This document shows positions 48,729 to 56,626 of a DNA stretch of 64,000 bases, one piece after another. Positions within the stretch are counted from its first letter, which is position 1. Every line of letters begins with the position of its first letter. The stretch lies in contig NZ_JBOHGB010000003.1 of the NCBI RefSeq assembly GCF_050699935.1, forward strand, positions 1 through 64,000. The letters run 5' to 3'. Position numbers and translations under genes: made by a program. This DNA is from Actinophytocola sp050699935 (GTDB lineage: Bacteria > Actinomycetota > Actinomycetes > Mycobacteriales > Pseudonocardiaceae). The notes below the pieces were generated by a model. The model was not told the DNA's origin and made no database searches. It saw nothing but the letters and a program-made list of their open reading frames with translations.

Positions 48729-49574
48729 TCAATCCGCCGGACGCAGGAACGAGAGCAGGGCCGAACGGAACTCCGCGGGTGCCTCCAGCCACGGCAGGTG
48801 ACCGGCCGGCAACGTCACGCGGGTCACCGACGGCAGCGCCTCCTCGAGCGAGTCGACCGCCCACCGCGGCCGGATGTCCCGCTCGCCGTCGACGATCAAC
48901 GTCGGCACGGTGAGCTTGCGGCACGCCTCGACGAGCTCCTCCGCGCGCCAGGTCCGCCGGTCCTCGGCGTTGATCGTCGCGTTGCACTCGTAGTTCACCT
49001 CGAGCCACGGCGTGGCCATGCGCTCGGCGTGGGCGCGGGCGATCTCCGGGTCGACGAAGTCCGCGGACCACCGCACGATCGCGAGCTCGCGGTCCTCGTC
49101 GACCGTCCGCTCGCGGCCGCTGCGCTCGGTGAGCCGGGCCAGGTCGGGGCCGAGGCGGGCCGCCAGGTTCCGCTCGTAGTCGTCGTGCCAGTCGAAGCCG
49201 AGGCCGACACCGGACACGTACACGAGCTTGCTGACCCGGTCCGGGTTGTCGAGCGCGTACCGCAGCGCGAGCTGCGCGCCCCACGAGTGACCCAGCACGG
49301 CCACCCGCTCCAGCCCGAAGTGCGCGCGGACCGCGTCGAGGTCGGCCGCCGTGCGCGCCATCGAGTACGGGCCGCGCCGCTCGGACCGCCCGCAGCCGCG
49401 CTGGTCCCACCGGATGACCCGCAGCCGGTCGGACAGCATCGCGGCCGCGTCGCCGAACATGTCCCACAGGCCGGGGCCGCCGTGGCAGACGAGCAGCGGC
49501 TCGCCGCCCGTGTCGGCCGGGCCGACCGTCACCGCCCATAACCGACGTCCGTCGTCGGTGACCACCGGCCTCAT
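48729..49574 (-). CDS. Alpha/beta hydrolase, proline iminopeptidase-like
   Basis: 281-residue S33-like hydrolase: PLLVCHGGPGLWDMF (oxyanion HGGPG), RVIRWDQRGCGRSERRGPYSM, the nucleophile elbow AVLGHSWGAQLAL, then PTLIVDGERDIRPRWAV (Asp) and LPAGHLPWLEAPAEF (His). Proline iminopeptidases and related amidases share all these. The ATG overlaps the stop of the symporter gene (ATGA), so it is the last gene of the system 1 operon; why a peptidase-like enzyme is coupled to a monocarboxylate symporter is not clear. Confidence 0.92.
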   Translation of the reverse strand: MRPVVTDDGRRLWAVTVGPADTGGEPLLVCHGGPGLWDMFGDAAAMLSDRLRVIRWDQRGCGRSERRGPYSMARTAADLDAVRAHFGLERVAVLGHSWGAQLALRYALDNPDRVSKLVYVSGVGLGFDWHDDYERNLAARLGPDLARLTERSGRERTVDEDRELAIVRWSADFVDPEIARAHAERMATPWLEVNYECNATINAEDRRTWRAEELVEACRKLTVPTLIVDGERDIRPRWAVDSLEEALPSVTRVTLPAGHLPWLEAPAEFRSALLSFLRPAD

Positions 49575-51358
49575 TTGCGGTGCCGCCCGTCGGCCAGGCG
49601 GGCGCGTTCCTCCGCGGTCCCGAACCGCGCGACCGCACGGTCGCGGATGAAGCCGAGCCCGTCCGGGGCGTGCATGCGCAGCCGAATCTGCGCCAGGTCC
49701 GCGGGCACCTTGTTCTGTGTCGCCTTGCTCACGAGGATCACCGTAAGGAATGCGATGGGGACCGTGATCAGCGCGGGTTGCCCGAACGCGCCGGGCGCCC
49801 AGCCGCCGGTGAAGTCGCTGACCGTGTTCAGTACCAACGAGGTCAGCACGAGACCGCCGCCGACGATCATGCCGGCCGCCGCGCCGACCCAGGTGAGCTT
49901 CCGCCACCACACGCCGAGCAGCAGGACCGGGCAGAACGTCGACGCCGCGAGCGCGAAGGACATGCCGACCGACAGCGAGATGTCCTCGGGGCGCATGACG
50001 ATCGCCAGCGCGAGCGGCGCGCCGCCCGCGATGACCGTGGCGAAGCGGAAGTCGGCCACCCGGCCGCGCAGCACGTCGGTCGACAGCACGCCGGACACGC
50101 TCACCACGAGCCCCGAGGACGTGGACAGGAACGCGGCGAACGCGCCCGCCATGGTGATCGCGCCGAGGATCTCGCCGAGCATGCCGGGCGCGATCTTGGC
50201 AGGCAGCATCAGGACGGCCGCGTCGGTCTTGCCGGTCACCAGCAACTCGGGGACGTAGAGCCGGGACAGCGCGCCGACCAGGATCGGGAACAGGTAGAAC
50301 AGCGAGAGCAGCAGCAGGATGTGCAGCGTGGTGCGGCGGGCCGCGCGGCCGTCCGGGTTGGTGTAGAAGCGGACCAGCACGTGCGGCAGGCCCATCGTGC
50401 CGAGGAAGAGCGCCAGCATCAGCGAGTACGTGGCGAAGAGATCGCCAGAGCCGGCGGCCGGTCGCAGCCAGCTCGCGTTGTCCGTCGGCGCGCCGAGCAC
50501 CACCGGGACCGTGGAGCCCTGCGAGAAGTGCAGCTCCGTTCCGGCGTCGGCGGTGTGCTCGCCGGGCGGCCAGTAGACCGTGCCCGTCGCCTCCTCGCCG
50601 TCGACCACGCCGTCCGCGCTCAGCACGACCGCGTTGTCCACCTTCACCCGTACCGGGGTCTCGACGGTGACCGTGGTGGCACTGGTGAACGTGGGCGGCA
50701 GCTTCTCGGTCAGGCCGGTGGTCTCGCCGCTGCGCGGGCCGCCGTCGCCGATGAACAGCACGCACATCACGAACGTCGGCGCGGCGATGGCGAAGAGCTT
50801 GAGCCAGTACTGGAACGCCTGCACCACGGTGATCGCCCGCATGCCGCCGCCGAACACGTTGACGATCACCACGATCGTCACGAGCAGCGCGCCGACCCAC
50901 GTGGGCACCGGCAGGACGTTGGCGATCGCGAGCCCGGCGGCCTGCAGCTGCGGGACGACGTAGAGGATCCCGATGAACACGACGAACGCGGCGGCCAGGC
51001 CGCGCAGCGTGCGGGAGCCGAGCCGTGCCTCGCAGAAGTCGGGCAGCGTGTAGGCGCCGGACCGGCGCAGCGGAGCGGCGACGAACAGCATCAGGGCGAG
51101 GTAGCCCGCGGTGAAGCCGACCGGGTACCACAGGGCGTCCGCGCCGTCCTTGAGCACGAGCCCGGCGACACCGAGGAACGAGGCCGCGGACAGGTACTCG
51201 CCGGACACCGCGGCCGCGTTGCGCCGGGTCCGCACGGTGCGGCGGGCGACGAGGAAGTCCTGCGTGGTGTTGGCCGTGCGCGAGGACCGGTGTCCGATGT
51301 AGAAGGTCACGACCGTGACGAGCAGGATCCCGGCAAGCGCCCACACCTTTGCGTCCAC
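49571..51358 (-). CDS. Sodium:solute symporter, LytTR-linked (system 1)
   Basis: 595-residue SSS transporter with about 13 helices: HRSSRTANTTQDFLVARRTVRTRRNAAAVSGEYLSAASFLGVAGLVLKDGADALWYPVGF, YTLPDFCEARLGSRTLR, GTMGLPHVLVRFYTNPDGRAARRT. Like system 2 it has a long extracytoplasmic loop near residues 215-300, beta-rich. It resembles the monocarboxylate (acetate/pyruvate/propionate) group. ATG start; preceded by the small membrane protein gene and followed by a coupled hydrolase. Confidence 0.93.
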   Translation of the reverse strand: MDAKVWALAGILLVTVVTFYIGHRSSRTANTTQDFLVARRTVRTRRNAAAVSGEYLSAASFLGVAGLVLKDGADALWYPVGFTAGYLALMLFVAAPLRRSGAYTLPDFCEARLGSRTLRGLAAAFVVFIGILYVVPQLQAAGLAIANVLPVPTWVGALLVTIVVIVNVFGGGMRAITVVQAFQYWLKLFAIAAPTFVMCVLFIGDGGPRSGETTGLTEKLPPTFTSATTVTVETPVRVKVDNAVVLSADGVVDGEEATGTVYWPPGEHTADAGTELHFSQGSTVPVVLGAPTDNASWLRPAAGSGDLFATYSLMLALFLGTMGLPHVLVRFYTNPDGRAARRTTLHILLLLSLFYLFPILVGALSRLYVPELLVTGKTDAAVLMLPAKIAPGMLGEILGAITMAGAFAAFLSTSSGLVVSVSGVLSTDVLRGRVADFRFATVIAGGAPLALAIVMRPEDISLSVGMSFALAASTFCPVLLLGVWWRKLTWVGAAAGMIVGGGLVLTSLVLNTVSDFTGGWAPGAFGQPALITVPIAFLTVILVSKATQNKVPADLAQIRLRMHAPDGLGFIRDRAVARFGTAEERARLADGRHRK

Positions 51359-51388
51359 CGAGTGTCCCGGGTTCCTAACGAGAGCTGG

Positions 51389-51799
51389 CTACTTCTCCAC
51401 CATCGCGACGAACGCCTGTTCCTGGCGCTCGGCCACCCGGTTGTACCAGTAGCCGGCGCCGAACAACAACGGAAACGGCAGCACTCCGATGACCAGCCAG
51501 GGCAGCGGCACGCCGGCGAAGCTCACCTCGGCGAGCCGCGGGACGAGGAAGAACACGGTCGGCACGGCCGCGAGGGCGCCGACCACCGCGATCCAGAACC
51601 CGATCGCGACATGGAACTGGTGGCGGACGAACTGGCTGACCAGCTCCTCGCCGTAGCTCGTCTGCTCCTCCAGCTCGACGACCGTGCGCAGGACCGTGAC
51701 CGGCGCGCGCGAGTCGGCCAGCACGACGCGCTTGCGGCGCGGTTTGGTCGGTGGGTCCTTGTACGGTTTTTCGGACGGACCGGCGGCGTGCTTACTCAC
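51389..51799 (-). CDS. Small two-helix membrane protein of symporter system 1
   Basis: 136 residues: a basic N-terminus with KPYKDPPTKPRRKRVV, a short coil, then two helices (about 65-85 and 95-118; FWIAVVGALAAVPTVFFLV and PLPWLVIGVLPFPLLFGAGYWY). A DUF485-like partner of the SSS symporter 30 bp downstream. The GTG start overlaps the stop of a 23-codon open frame (GTGA) that itself overlaps the LytTR stop. Confidence 0.78.
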   Translation of the reverse strand: MSKHAAGPSEKPYKDPPTKPRRKRVVLADSRAPVTVLRTVVELEEQTSYGEELVSQFVRHQFHVAIGFWIAVVGALAAVPTVFFLVPRLAEVSFAGVPLPWLVIGVLPFPLLFGAGYWYNRVAERQEQAFVAMVEK

Positions 51800-51867
51800 G
51801 ACATCCCCTCGCAGGCTCGGTGATGCCGCTCGCCCTGTGTCGTTGATTCGCTCGCAAGCTCGCTCAT
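51796..51867 (-). CDS. 23-residue bridging micro-ORF
   Basis: ATG 51867 overlaps the LytTR stop as ATGA, and its TGA overlaps the next gene's GTG as GTGA. The frame therefore connects the two genes with four-base overlaps at both ends. The peptide begins MSELASESTTQ and ends ACEGMS. It probably serves translational coupling rather than making a functional peptide. Its 5' part contains GAGCGAGCTTGCGAGCGAATC-like palindromic sequence, a motif I have seen repeated in actinobacterial genomes. Confidence 0.45.
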   Translation of the reverse strand: MSELASESTTQGERHHRACEGMS

Positions 51868-52703
51868 GTGCCCCCGCGCCGGGTGATGCGGTCCTTGAGC
51901 TCGCGGGTGTGCCGGCGGCTGACCGGGAGCTTGCGCTCCTCCTCGCCGATCACCACGTGGTAGCCGTTGCCGCCGAGCTGCAGCTCGGTGATCAGGTTGA
52001 TCGGCACCAGGTACGAGCGGTGGATGCGCACGAAGCCGGCCTTCTCCCAGCGCTCCTCGAGCTGGGCCAGCGGGATGCGGACCAGGTGCGAGCCCTCGGC
52101 GGTGAACAGGCGGGCGTAGTCGCCCTGCGCCTCGACCCAGCGGACCGCCGAGCGTGGGATCAGCTTGGTGGTGCCGGCGAGCTCGACCGGGATGACCTCC
52201 TCGTCGCTCGGCTCCGGCCCGGGTGCCGCGCCGGCCACCTCGCCGGTGAGGCCGTCGCCGCGCAGCTTCGAGATCACCCGCTGCACCGCGCGGTCCATGC
52301 GGGCCTGGTCGCACGGCTTGGGGATGAAGTCGACGGCGCCGAGCTCGAAGGCCTCCACCGCGTCGTTGCCCTCGCCGTGGCCGGTGATGAACACCAGCAC
52401 CGGGGACGGCTTGAAGCCGGCGAGGACCTTGGCCATCTCCATGCCGGTGAGGCCGGGCATCTTGAGGTCGGAGAAGACGGCGTCCACGATCGGCCGGCCG
52501 GAGTTGCGGCGGGAGGACAGCTCGGGGTCGTCGCCGGCGAGCTGGCGCAAGGCCTCGGTCGCGTCGAAGGCCGGGATGACCCGCCGCACGTAGCGGTTCC
52601 CGTCCAGCCGTTCGAGCATGAGGTCCATCCCGTCCTTCTCGTCGTCGACGGCCAGAACGACGAGACCAGGGGTGTTGGCTGAGGTACTCACGGTGATGTG
52701 CAT
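51864..52703 (-). CDS. LytTR-type response regulator (system 1)
   Basis: 279 residues. The receiver (about 12-140) has VLAVDDEKDG, AVFSDLKMPGLTGMEM (phospho-acceptor Asp) and VDFIPKPCDQARM (Lys). A Pro/Glu linker is followed by the LytTR domain (about 175-275) with PRSAVRWVEAQGDYARLFTAEGSHLVRIPLAQLEE, FVRIHRSYLVPINLI and KLPVSRRHTRELKDRI. The start could also be GTG 52691. The matching LytS-type kinase (53899-55179) is upstream on the same strand beyond sppA. Confidence 0.94.
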   Translation of the reverse strand: MHITVSTSANTPGLVVLAVDDEKDGMDLMLERLDGNRYVRRVIPAFDATEALRQLAGDDPELSSRRNSGRPIVDAVFSDLKMPGLTGMEMAKVLAGFKPSPVLVFITGHGEGNDAVEAFELGAVDFIPKPCDQARMDRAVQRVISKLRGDGLTGEVAGAAPGPEPSDEEVIPVELAGTTKLIPRSAVRWVEAQGDYARLFTAEGSHLVRIPLAQLEERWEKAGFVRIHRSYLVPINLITELQLGGNGYHVVIGEEERKLPVSRRHTRELKDRITRRGGT

Positions 52704-52817
52704 CTTGCCGATCGGGAGAACGAAATGTCCATGGTCAACATCCTGCTTACCCCGCCCGTGTCAGCGGTGGGCCGATAGTGCGTGCCGGACACAACTCTGA
52801 GCAGACGTTTCCCGGTC

Positions 52818-53693
52818 TCACAACCCGAATCGGGACCAGGTGGACCTGACCTCCAGCGCCTCCATCGCGCCCATGAGGCGCTCGGCCGGACCGTGCGCGA
52901 GGCTCGCGGCGGCACCGCCGAGGCCGAGCCGGGCGAGCAGCGGGCGCTTCGGCTCGGCCACGCTGATCTCCGCCTGCGGGTACCGCTCGGCGATCACCTG
53001 GCGCAGGTTGCCGATGCCGTCGACGAGCCCCAGCCCGGCCGCGCGGGCGCCGGTCCAGACCTCGCCGGTGAACAGGTCGTCCTCGCTGTTCAAGCGGTCG
53101 CCGCGGCGATCCTTCACCCAGTCGACGAACTGGTCGTGCAGCTGGGTCTGCAGACCCTTGAGCCACTCGACGTCCTCGTCCTTCTCGGGGCGGAACGGGT
53201 CGAGGCGGACCTTGTGGGCGCCGGCGGTGTAGACGCGACGCTCGACGCCGACCCGCTCCAGCAGGCCGTTGAGCCCGAAGCCCGCGGTGACGACGCCGAT
53301 GGAGCCGACCAGGGAGGAGGAGTGGGCGTAGATCTCGTCGGCGGCGCAGGCGAGCCAGTAGCCGCCGGACGCGGCGACGTCCTCGCAGAACGCGAGCACG
53401 GGGACCTTCTTGCGGTCGGCGAGCTCGCGGATCCGCTCGCCGACGAGGGCCGACTGGGTCGGCGCGCCACCCGGCGAGTTGACCGCGAGCGCCACCGCCT
53501 TGAGCCGCTCGTGGTCGAAGGCCCTGCTCAGCGCGGACTCGACGCTGTTGAGGTTGATCGTGCCGCGGGCCAGCGGGGACGGCGTCGGGGTGATGACGCC
53601 GTGCAGCTTGACGACGGCCACCACCGGACCGCCGTGGCCGCGGCGGTTGGGCAGCGTGGGCAGCTTCGCCGCCAGCTTGTCAGTGACGCTCAT
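52818..53693 (-). CDS. sppA: Signal peptide peptidase SppA-type serine protease (S49)
   Basis: 291-residue S49 protease: VVAVVKLHGVITPTPSP, ALAVNSPGGAPTQSALVGERIREL, PVLAFCEDVAASGGYWLACAADEIYA, the nucleophile Ser in SSSLVGSIGVV and the probable general-base Lys in AGAHKVRLDPFRPE. There is no clear membrane helix, so it is of the short soluble/peripheral type. It lies between the LytS kinase and its LytTR regulator, separated from the kinase by element I, whose promoter points toward it. Confidence 0.93.
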   Translation of the reverse strand: MSVTDKLAAKLPTLPNRRGHGGPVVAVVKLHGVITPTPSPLARGTINLNSVESALSRAFDHERLKAVALAVNSPGGAPTQSALVGERIRELADRKKVPVLAFCEDVAASGGYWLACAADEIYAHSSSLVGSIGVVTAGFGLNGLLERVGVERRVYTAGAHKVRLDPFRPEKDEDVEWLKGLQTQLHDQFVDWVKDRRGDRLNSEDDLFTGEVWTGARAAGLGLVDGIGNLRQVIAERYPQAEISVAEPKRPLLARLGLGGAAASLAHGPAERLMGAMEALEVRSTWSRFGL

Positions 53694-53754
53694 ACGCCAA
53701 CCCTAGGCGCGATCCGGTATCCGGCTCGTGAACCGCGACCCCCAACCACTCCCA

Positions 53755-53894
53755 CACGCACGCGCGCGTGCAGGACCCCAGTACGCAGGCCCCCACCCTT
53801 TCCCGGGGGCACCCCACCACGCCAGTCTACTTGTGAGGACCGACAAAACCGGTGGTCGTGGGCTTTCTGTGGATAGGTGGCCGGGTTGTGGACA
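53755..53894 (-). repeat. Composite intergenic element I, pointing toward sppA
   Basis: Reads leftwards, four bases from the kinase stop. Boxes lie at 53894-53886 and 53875-53867 (19 bp apart; inner one CTGTGGATA). The promoter core TTGTCGGTC is followed by eight bases and TAGACT (53829-53824), a close match to the damage-promoter signature. The hairpin lies near 53788-53810 and a 14-bp palindrome GCACGCGCGCGTGC at 53758-53771. sppA starts about 60 bp beyond, in the same direction. Confidence 0.87.
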
Positions 53895-53898
53895 GGCG

Positions 53899-55179
53899 TC
53901 AGCGGGTGACCCGGCCGACGGTGCCCTGCGTGGACGCGTCGGGCGTCTCGCCGTCTTCCGCGCCGAACTTGGGCAGGTCCGGGCGGACGCCGGGGAAGAA
54001 CTTCGGGACGCGCAGGATCACCTTCATGCCCGCGCCCGGGGCCGTCTCCGCCATCAGCGCGTACTCGTCGCCGAAGACCGAGCGCATGCGCTGGTTGATG
54101 TTGCCGATGCCCACGTGCGAGCCGGTCTTGTGGGCGTCGCGGAGGTCGGCGAACAGGCGGTCGGCGTCCATGCCGACGCCGTCGTCCTCCACGCTGATCA
54201 GCGCCTCGTTGCCGTTGTCCTGCGCCACCACGGTGATCGTGCCGCCGCCGGGCTGCGGGGACAGGCCGTGCTGCACGGCGTTCTCCACCAACGGCTGCAG
54301 CACCAGGAACGGCACCACCACGTGCAGCACCTCGGGCGCGATCTTGATCCGCACGGTGAGCCGGTCGGCGTAGCGCTGGCTCTGGATGGTCAGGTAGCGG
54401 TCGATGTTGCGCAGCTCCTCGGCCAGCGTGGTGAACTGGCCCGAGGTGCGGAACGAGTACCTCGTGAAGTCCGCGAACTCCTGGAGCAGGTCGCGCGCGC
54501 GCTCGGGGTCGGTGCGGATCAGCGAGGAGATCGAGTTCAGCGCGTTGTAGAGGAAGTGCGGCGAGATCTGTGCGCGCAGCATCCGCACCTCGGCCTTGGC
54601 CAGCGCCTGCTTGGACTCGTCGAGCTTGGCCAGCTCCAGCTGGATCGAGACGAACTTCGCGACCTCGTCGGCGGCGCGGATGAGCCGCTTGGAGTTCACG
54701 CCGCCGACCACGATCAGCGTGCCCTCCACGTGCCCGTCCGGGATCAGCGGGACGATCACCGCGGTGCGCATCGGGCAGCGGCCGCGCTGGTTGCACTTGA
54801 GGTTCGTGTGCGGGATGGCCGCCCGCTGCGCCTTGCGGATCGCGACGTCGATGGTCGGGATCAGGTGCTGGTAGTGCTCGTTGGCCCCGCCGTCCCAGGA
54901 CAGCAGGTGGCCCCGCTCGTCGGTGATGCCGATGGCGACGCACTTCAGCATCTCCACGAGGTGCTTGACCGCCTGGTCGGCCGCCTCCTCGGTGAGCCCG
55001 CTGCGCATCGCCGGCGCCGCCTTCGACAGGCGCTGCACGGCGTCGAGCACCGCGTCGTCGACCGAGCCCTCCGACTTGCGCCGCCGGACGATCAGCGCGA
55101 ACAAGCCGCCGACGACGAGCATGGCCAGCGCCCCGACGAGCGCACGCTCGTTGAAAATGTCGGACAGCAGGTCGGTCAC
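53899..55179 (-). CDS. LytS-type sensor histidine kinase (system 1)
   Basis: 426 residues. One N-terminal membrane helix (about 13-32, LVGALAMLVVGGLFALIV) is followed by a GAF-like domain (about 60-195) containing the cysteine cluster LKCNQRGRCPM, a possible metal or redox site. The PF06580 kinase core has RAQISPHFLYNALNSISSLI, FADFTRYSFRTSGQFTTLAEELRNIDRYL, LVENAVQHGLSP and EDDGVGMDADRL. An unusual acidic Thr/Glu tail ends the protein. It probably signals to the LytTR regulator at 51864-52703. Confidence 0.93.
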   Translation of the reverse strand: MTDLLSDIFNERALVGALAMLVVGGLFALIVRRRKSEGSVDDAVLDAVQRLSKAAPAMRSGLTEEAADQAVKHLVEMLKCVAIGITDERGHLLSWDGGANEHYQHLIPTIDVAIRKAQRAAIPHTNLKCNQRGRCPMRTAVIVPLIPDGHVEGTLIVVGGVNSKRLIRAADEVAKFVSIQLELAKLDESKQALAKAEVRMLRAQISPHFLYNALNSISSLIRTDPERARDLLQEFADFTRYSFRTSGQFTTLAEELRNIDRYLTIQSQRYADRLTVRIKIAPEVLHVVVPFLVLQPLVENAVQHGLSPQPGGGTITVVAQDNGNEALISVEDDGVGMDADRLFADLRDAHKTGSHVGIGNINQRMRSVFGDEYALMAETAPGAGMKVILRVPKFFPGVRPDLPKFGAEDGETPDASTQGTVGRVTR

Positions 55180-55221
55180 CCGTCAATGCTCGACCGACCG
55201 TGCTCACGAAGCAAGCGAGCC

Positions 55222-56085
55222 CTACTTGAGCAGCCGGGACATCCGGCGGTCCGCGAGCGGCTTGCCGCCGGTCTGGCAGGTCGGGCAGTACTGGAACGCC
55301 TTGTCCGCGAACGAGACCTCGCGGACGGTGTCGCCGCAGACCGGGCACGGCATGCCCGTGCGGGCGTGGACCCGCAGGCCGGACCGCTTCTCCCCCTTGA
55401 GCAGCGCCGCGTGCTGGCCGACCGACCGGCTCACCGCGTCGGTGAGCACCGTGCGCAGCGCCGCGTACAGGTCGTCGAGCGCGGCGTCGGTGAGCTTGCC
55501 GGCGGTGGCGTACGGGGAGAGCTTGGCGGTGTGCAGGATCTCGTCGGAGTAGGCGTTGCCGACGCCCGCCAGGATCTTCTGCGTGGTCAGCACCGTCTTC
55601 AGCCGCTCGGTGCGGCCGGCGAGCACGCCCGCGAACTCGGCACGGGTGACCGCCAGCGCGTCCGGGCCGAGCGCGGCGATGCTCGGCACCTCGGCCGGGT
55701 CGGCGACGATCCACGCGGCCAGGCCCTTCTTCGTGCCGGCCTCGGTCAGGTCGAAGCCCGGGCCCTTGCCGGGCGTGCCGAGGTGCACCCGCAGCGCAAG
55801 CGGGCCCTTGCCCGGCCGGGGCGGCGCCGCGGACAGCGTCTCCGCCCAGCGCAGCCAGCCGGCGCGGGCCAGGTGGATGACCAGGTGCAGCCCGTCGCAG
55901 TCCAGGTCGAGGAACTTGCCGTGCCGGCCGGCCGCGGTGACGGTCCGGTCGCGCAGCTCGGTCCACGGTGGGGTGACGGTCTTGAGCACGGACAGCGACG
56001 CGACGTCGACCCTGCTCACGGTGCGGCCGACGCCGTGCTCGCGGATGTGCTGGGCGAGCGCCTCGACCTCGGGAAGTTCAGGCAC
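55222..56085 (-). CDS. Fpg/Nei family DNA glycosylase
   Basis: 287-residue base-excision repair glycosylase/AP lyase. The N-terminal catalytic PELPEVE (Pro2, Glu3) is intact. The helix-two-turn-helix holds QKILAGVGNAYSDEIL with the conserved Asn, and a C-terminal zinc finger CPVCGDTVREVSFADKAFQYCPTC is complete. The loop AGTKKGLAAWIV and the DNA-reading residues suggest the actinobacterial Fpg/Nei group that handles oxidised purines or pyrimidines; Fpg versus Nei is not decided. Confidence 0.93.
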   Translation of the reverse strand: MPELPEVEALAQHIREHGVGRTVSRVDVASLSVLKTVTPPWTELRDRTVTAAGRHGKFLDLDCDGLHLVIHLARAGWLRWAETLSAAPPRPGKGPLALRVHLGTPGKGPGFDLTEAGTKKGLAAWIVADPAEVPSIAALGPDALAVTRAEFAGVLAGRTERLKTVLTTQKILAGVGNAYSDEILHTAKLSPYATAGKLTDAALDDLYAALRTVLTDAVSRSVGQHAALLKGEKRSGLRVHARTGMPCPVCGDTVREVSFADKAFQYCPTCQTGGKPLADRRMSRLLK

Positions 56086-56112
56086 ACCGCCAGTCTTGCC
56101 GGATTCCGGCGA

Positions 56113-56553
56113 TTACGCCACGGGTTGCAGCGGACCCTCGATGCCGGGCACCGAGTCGACCGCGATGCTCTTCTCCACCCGCTTGATCTGCTGGCGCACC
56201 GTGAACACGCCGCGCACGACGCCCACCCATCTCTCGACGGGCTCGTTCTCGCCGTTGTCGCCCGTCTCGGCCACCACCGTCCACGGCCGGCGCAGTGCCC
56301 ACCGCGTCGGGAAGAAGAGGATGAGCATGAGTACGAGCAACACGACCCACAGCGGCACCACGACGTCGTCGGGGGTCCACACGATCAGGACCACGCCGAG
56401 CGTCAACACCAGGGCGAGTAGCACGATCGCGGCCGCGTTACCCACGCTCACGTCGTGTTCGAAGTCGTCCGCGGTGGCCGGTGAGCGCCATTCGAGTTGG
56501 CTGCGTAGGGTCCACTGCCGTCCATCCGCGCCGCGCACCACGCGCGTCATCAA
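56113..56553 (-). CDS. Conserved two-helix membrane protein
   Basis: 146 residues: the N-terminal cytosolic domain RVVRGADGRQWTLRSQLEWRSPATADDFEHDV, two adjacent helices (about 40-62 and 66-86, IVLLALVLTLGVVLIVW and VVLLVLMLILFFPTRWAL), then a soluble tail RRPWTVVAETGDN...RWVGVVRGVFTVRQQ. It is an actinobacterial family of unknown function that I know only from conserved hypothetical annotations. Confidence 0.72.
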   Translation of the reverse strand: MMTRVVRGADGRQWTLRSQLEWRSPATADDFEHDVSVGNAAAIVLLALVLTLGVVLIVWTPDDVVVPLWVVLLVLMLILFFPTRWALRRPWTVVAETGDNGENEPVERWVGVVRGVFTVRQQIKRVEKSIAVDSVPGIEGPLQPVA

Positions 56554-56626
56554 GGCCTCCCGGCTCCGGAGCTGGTCGGGATCATCGCTACTAATGATGG
56601 CCTAACCCGCCAACCCCACGCACCTG

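Noticed and set aside
8154..53894. DnaA-box-like nonamers as a chromosomal origin
   Set aside because: They are dispersed in pairs over 45 kb, not clustered, and no dnaA, dnaN, rpmH or recF gene is present.
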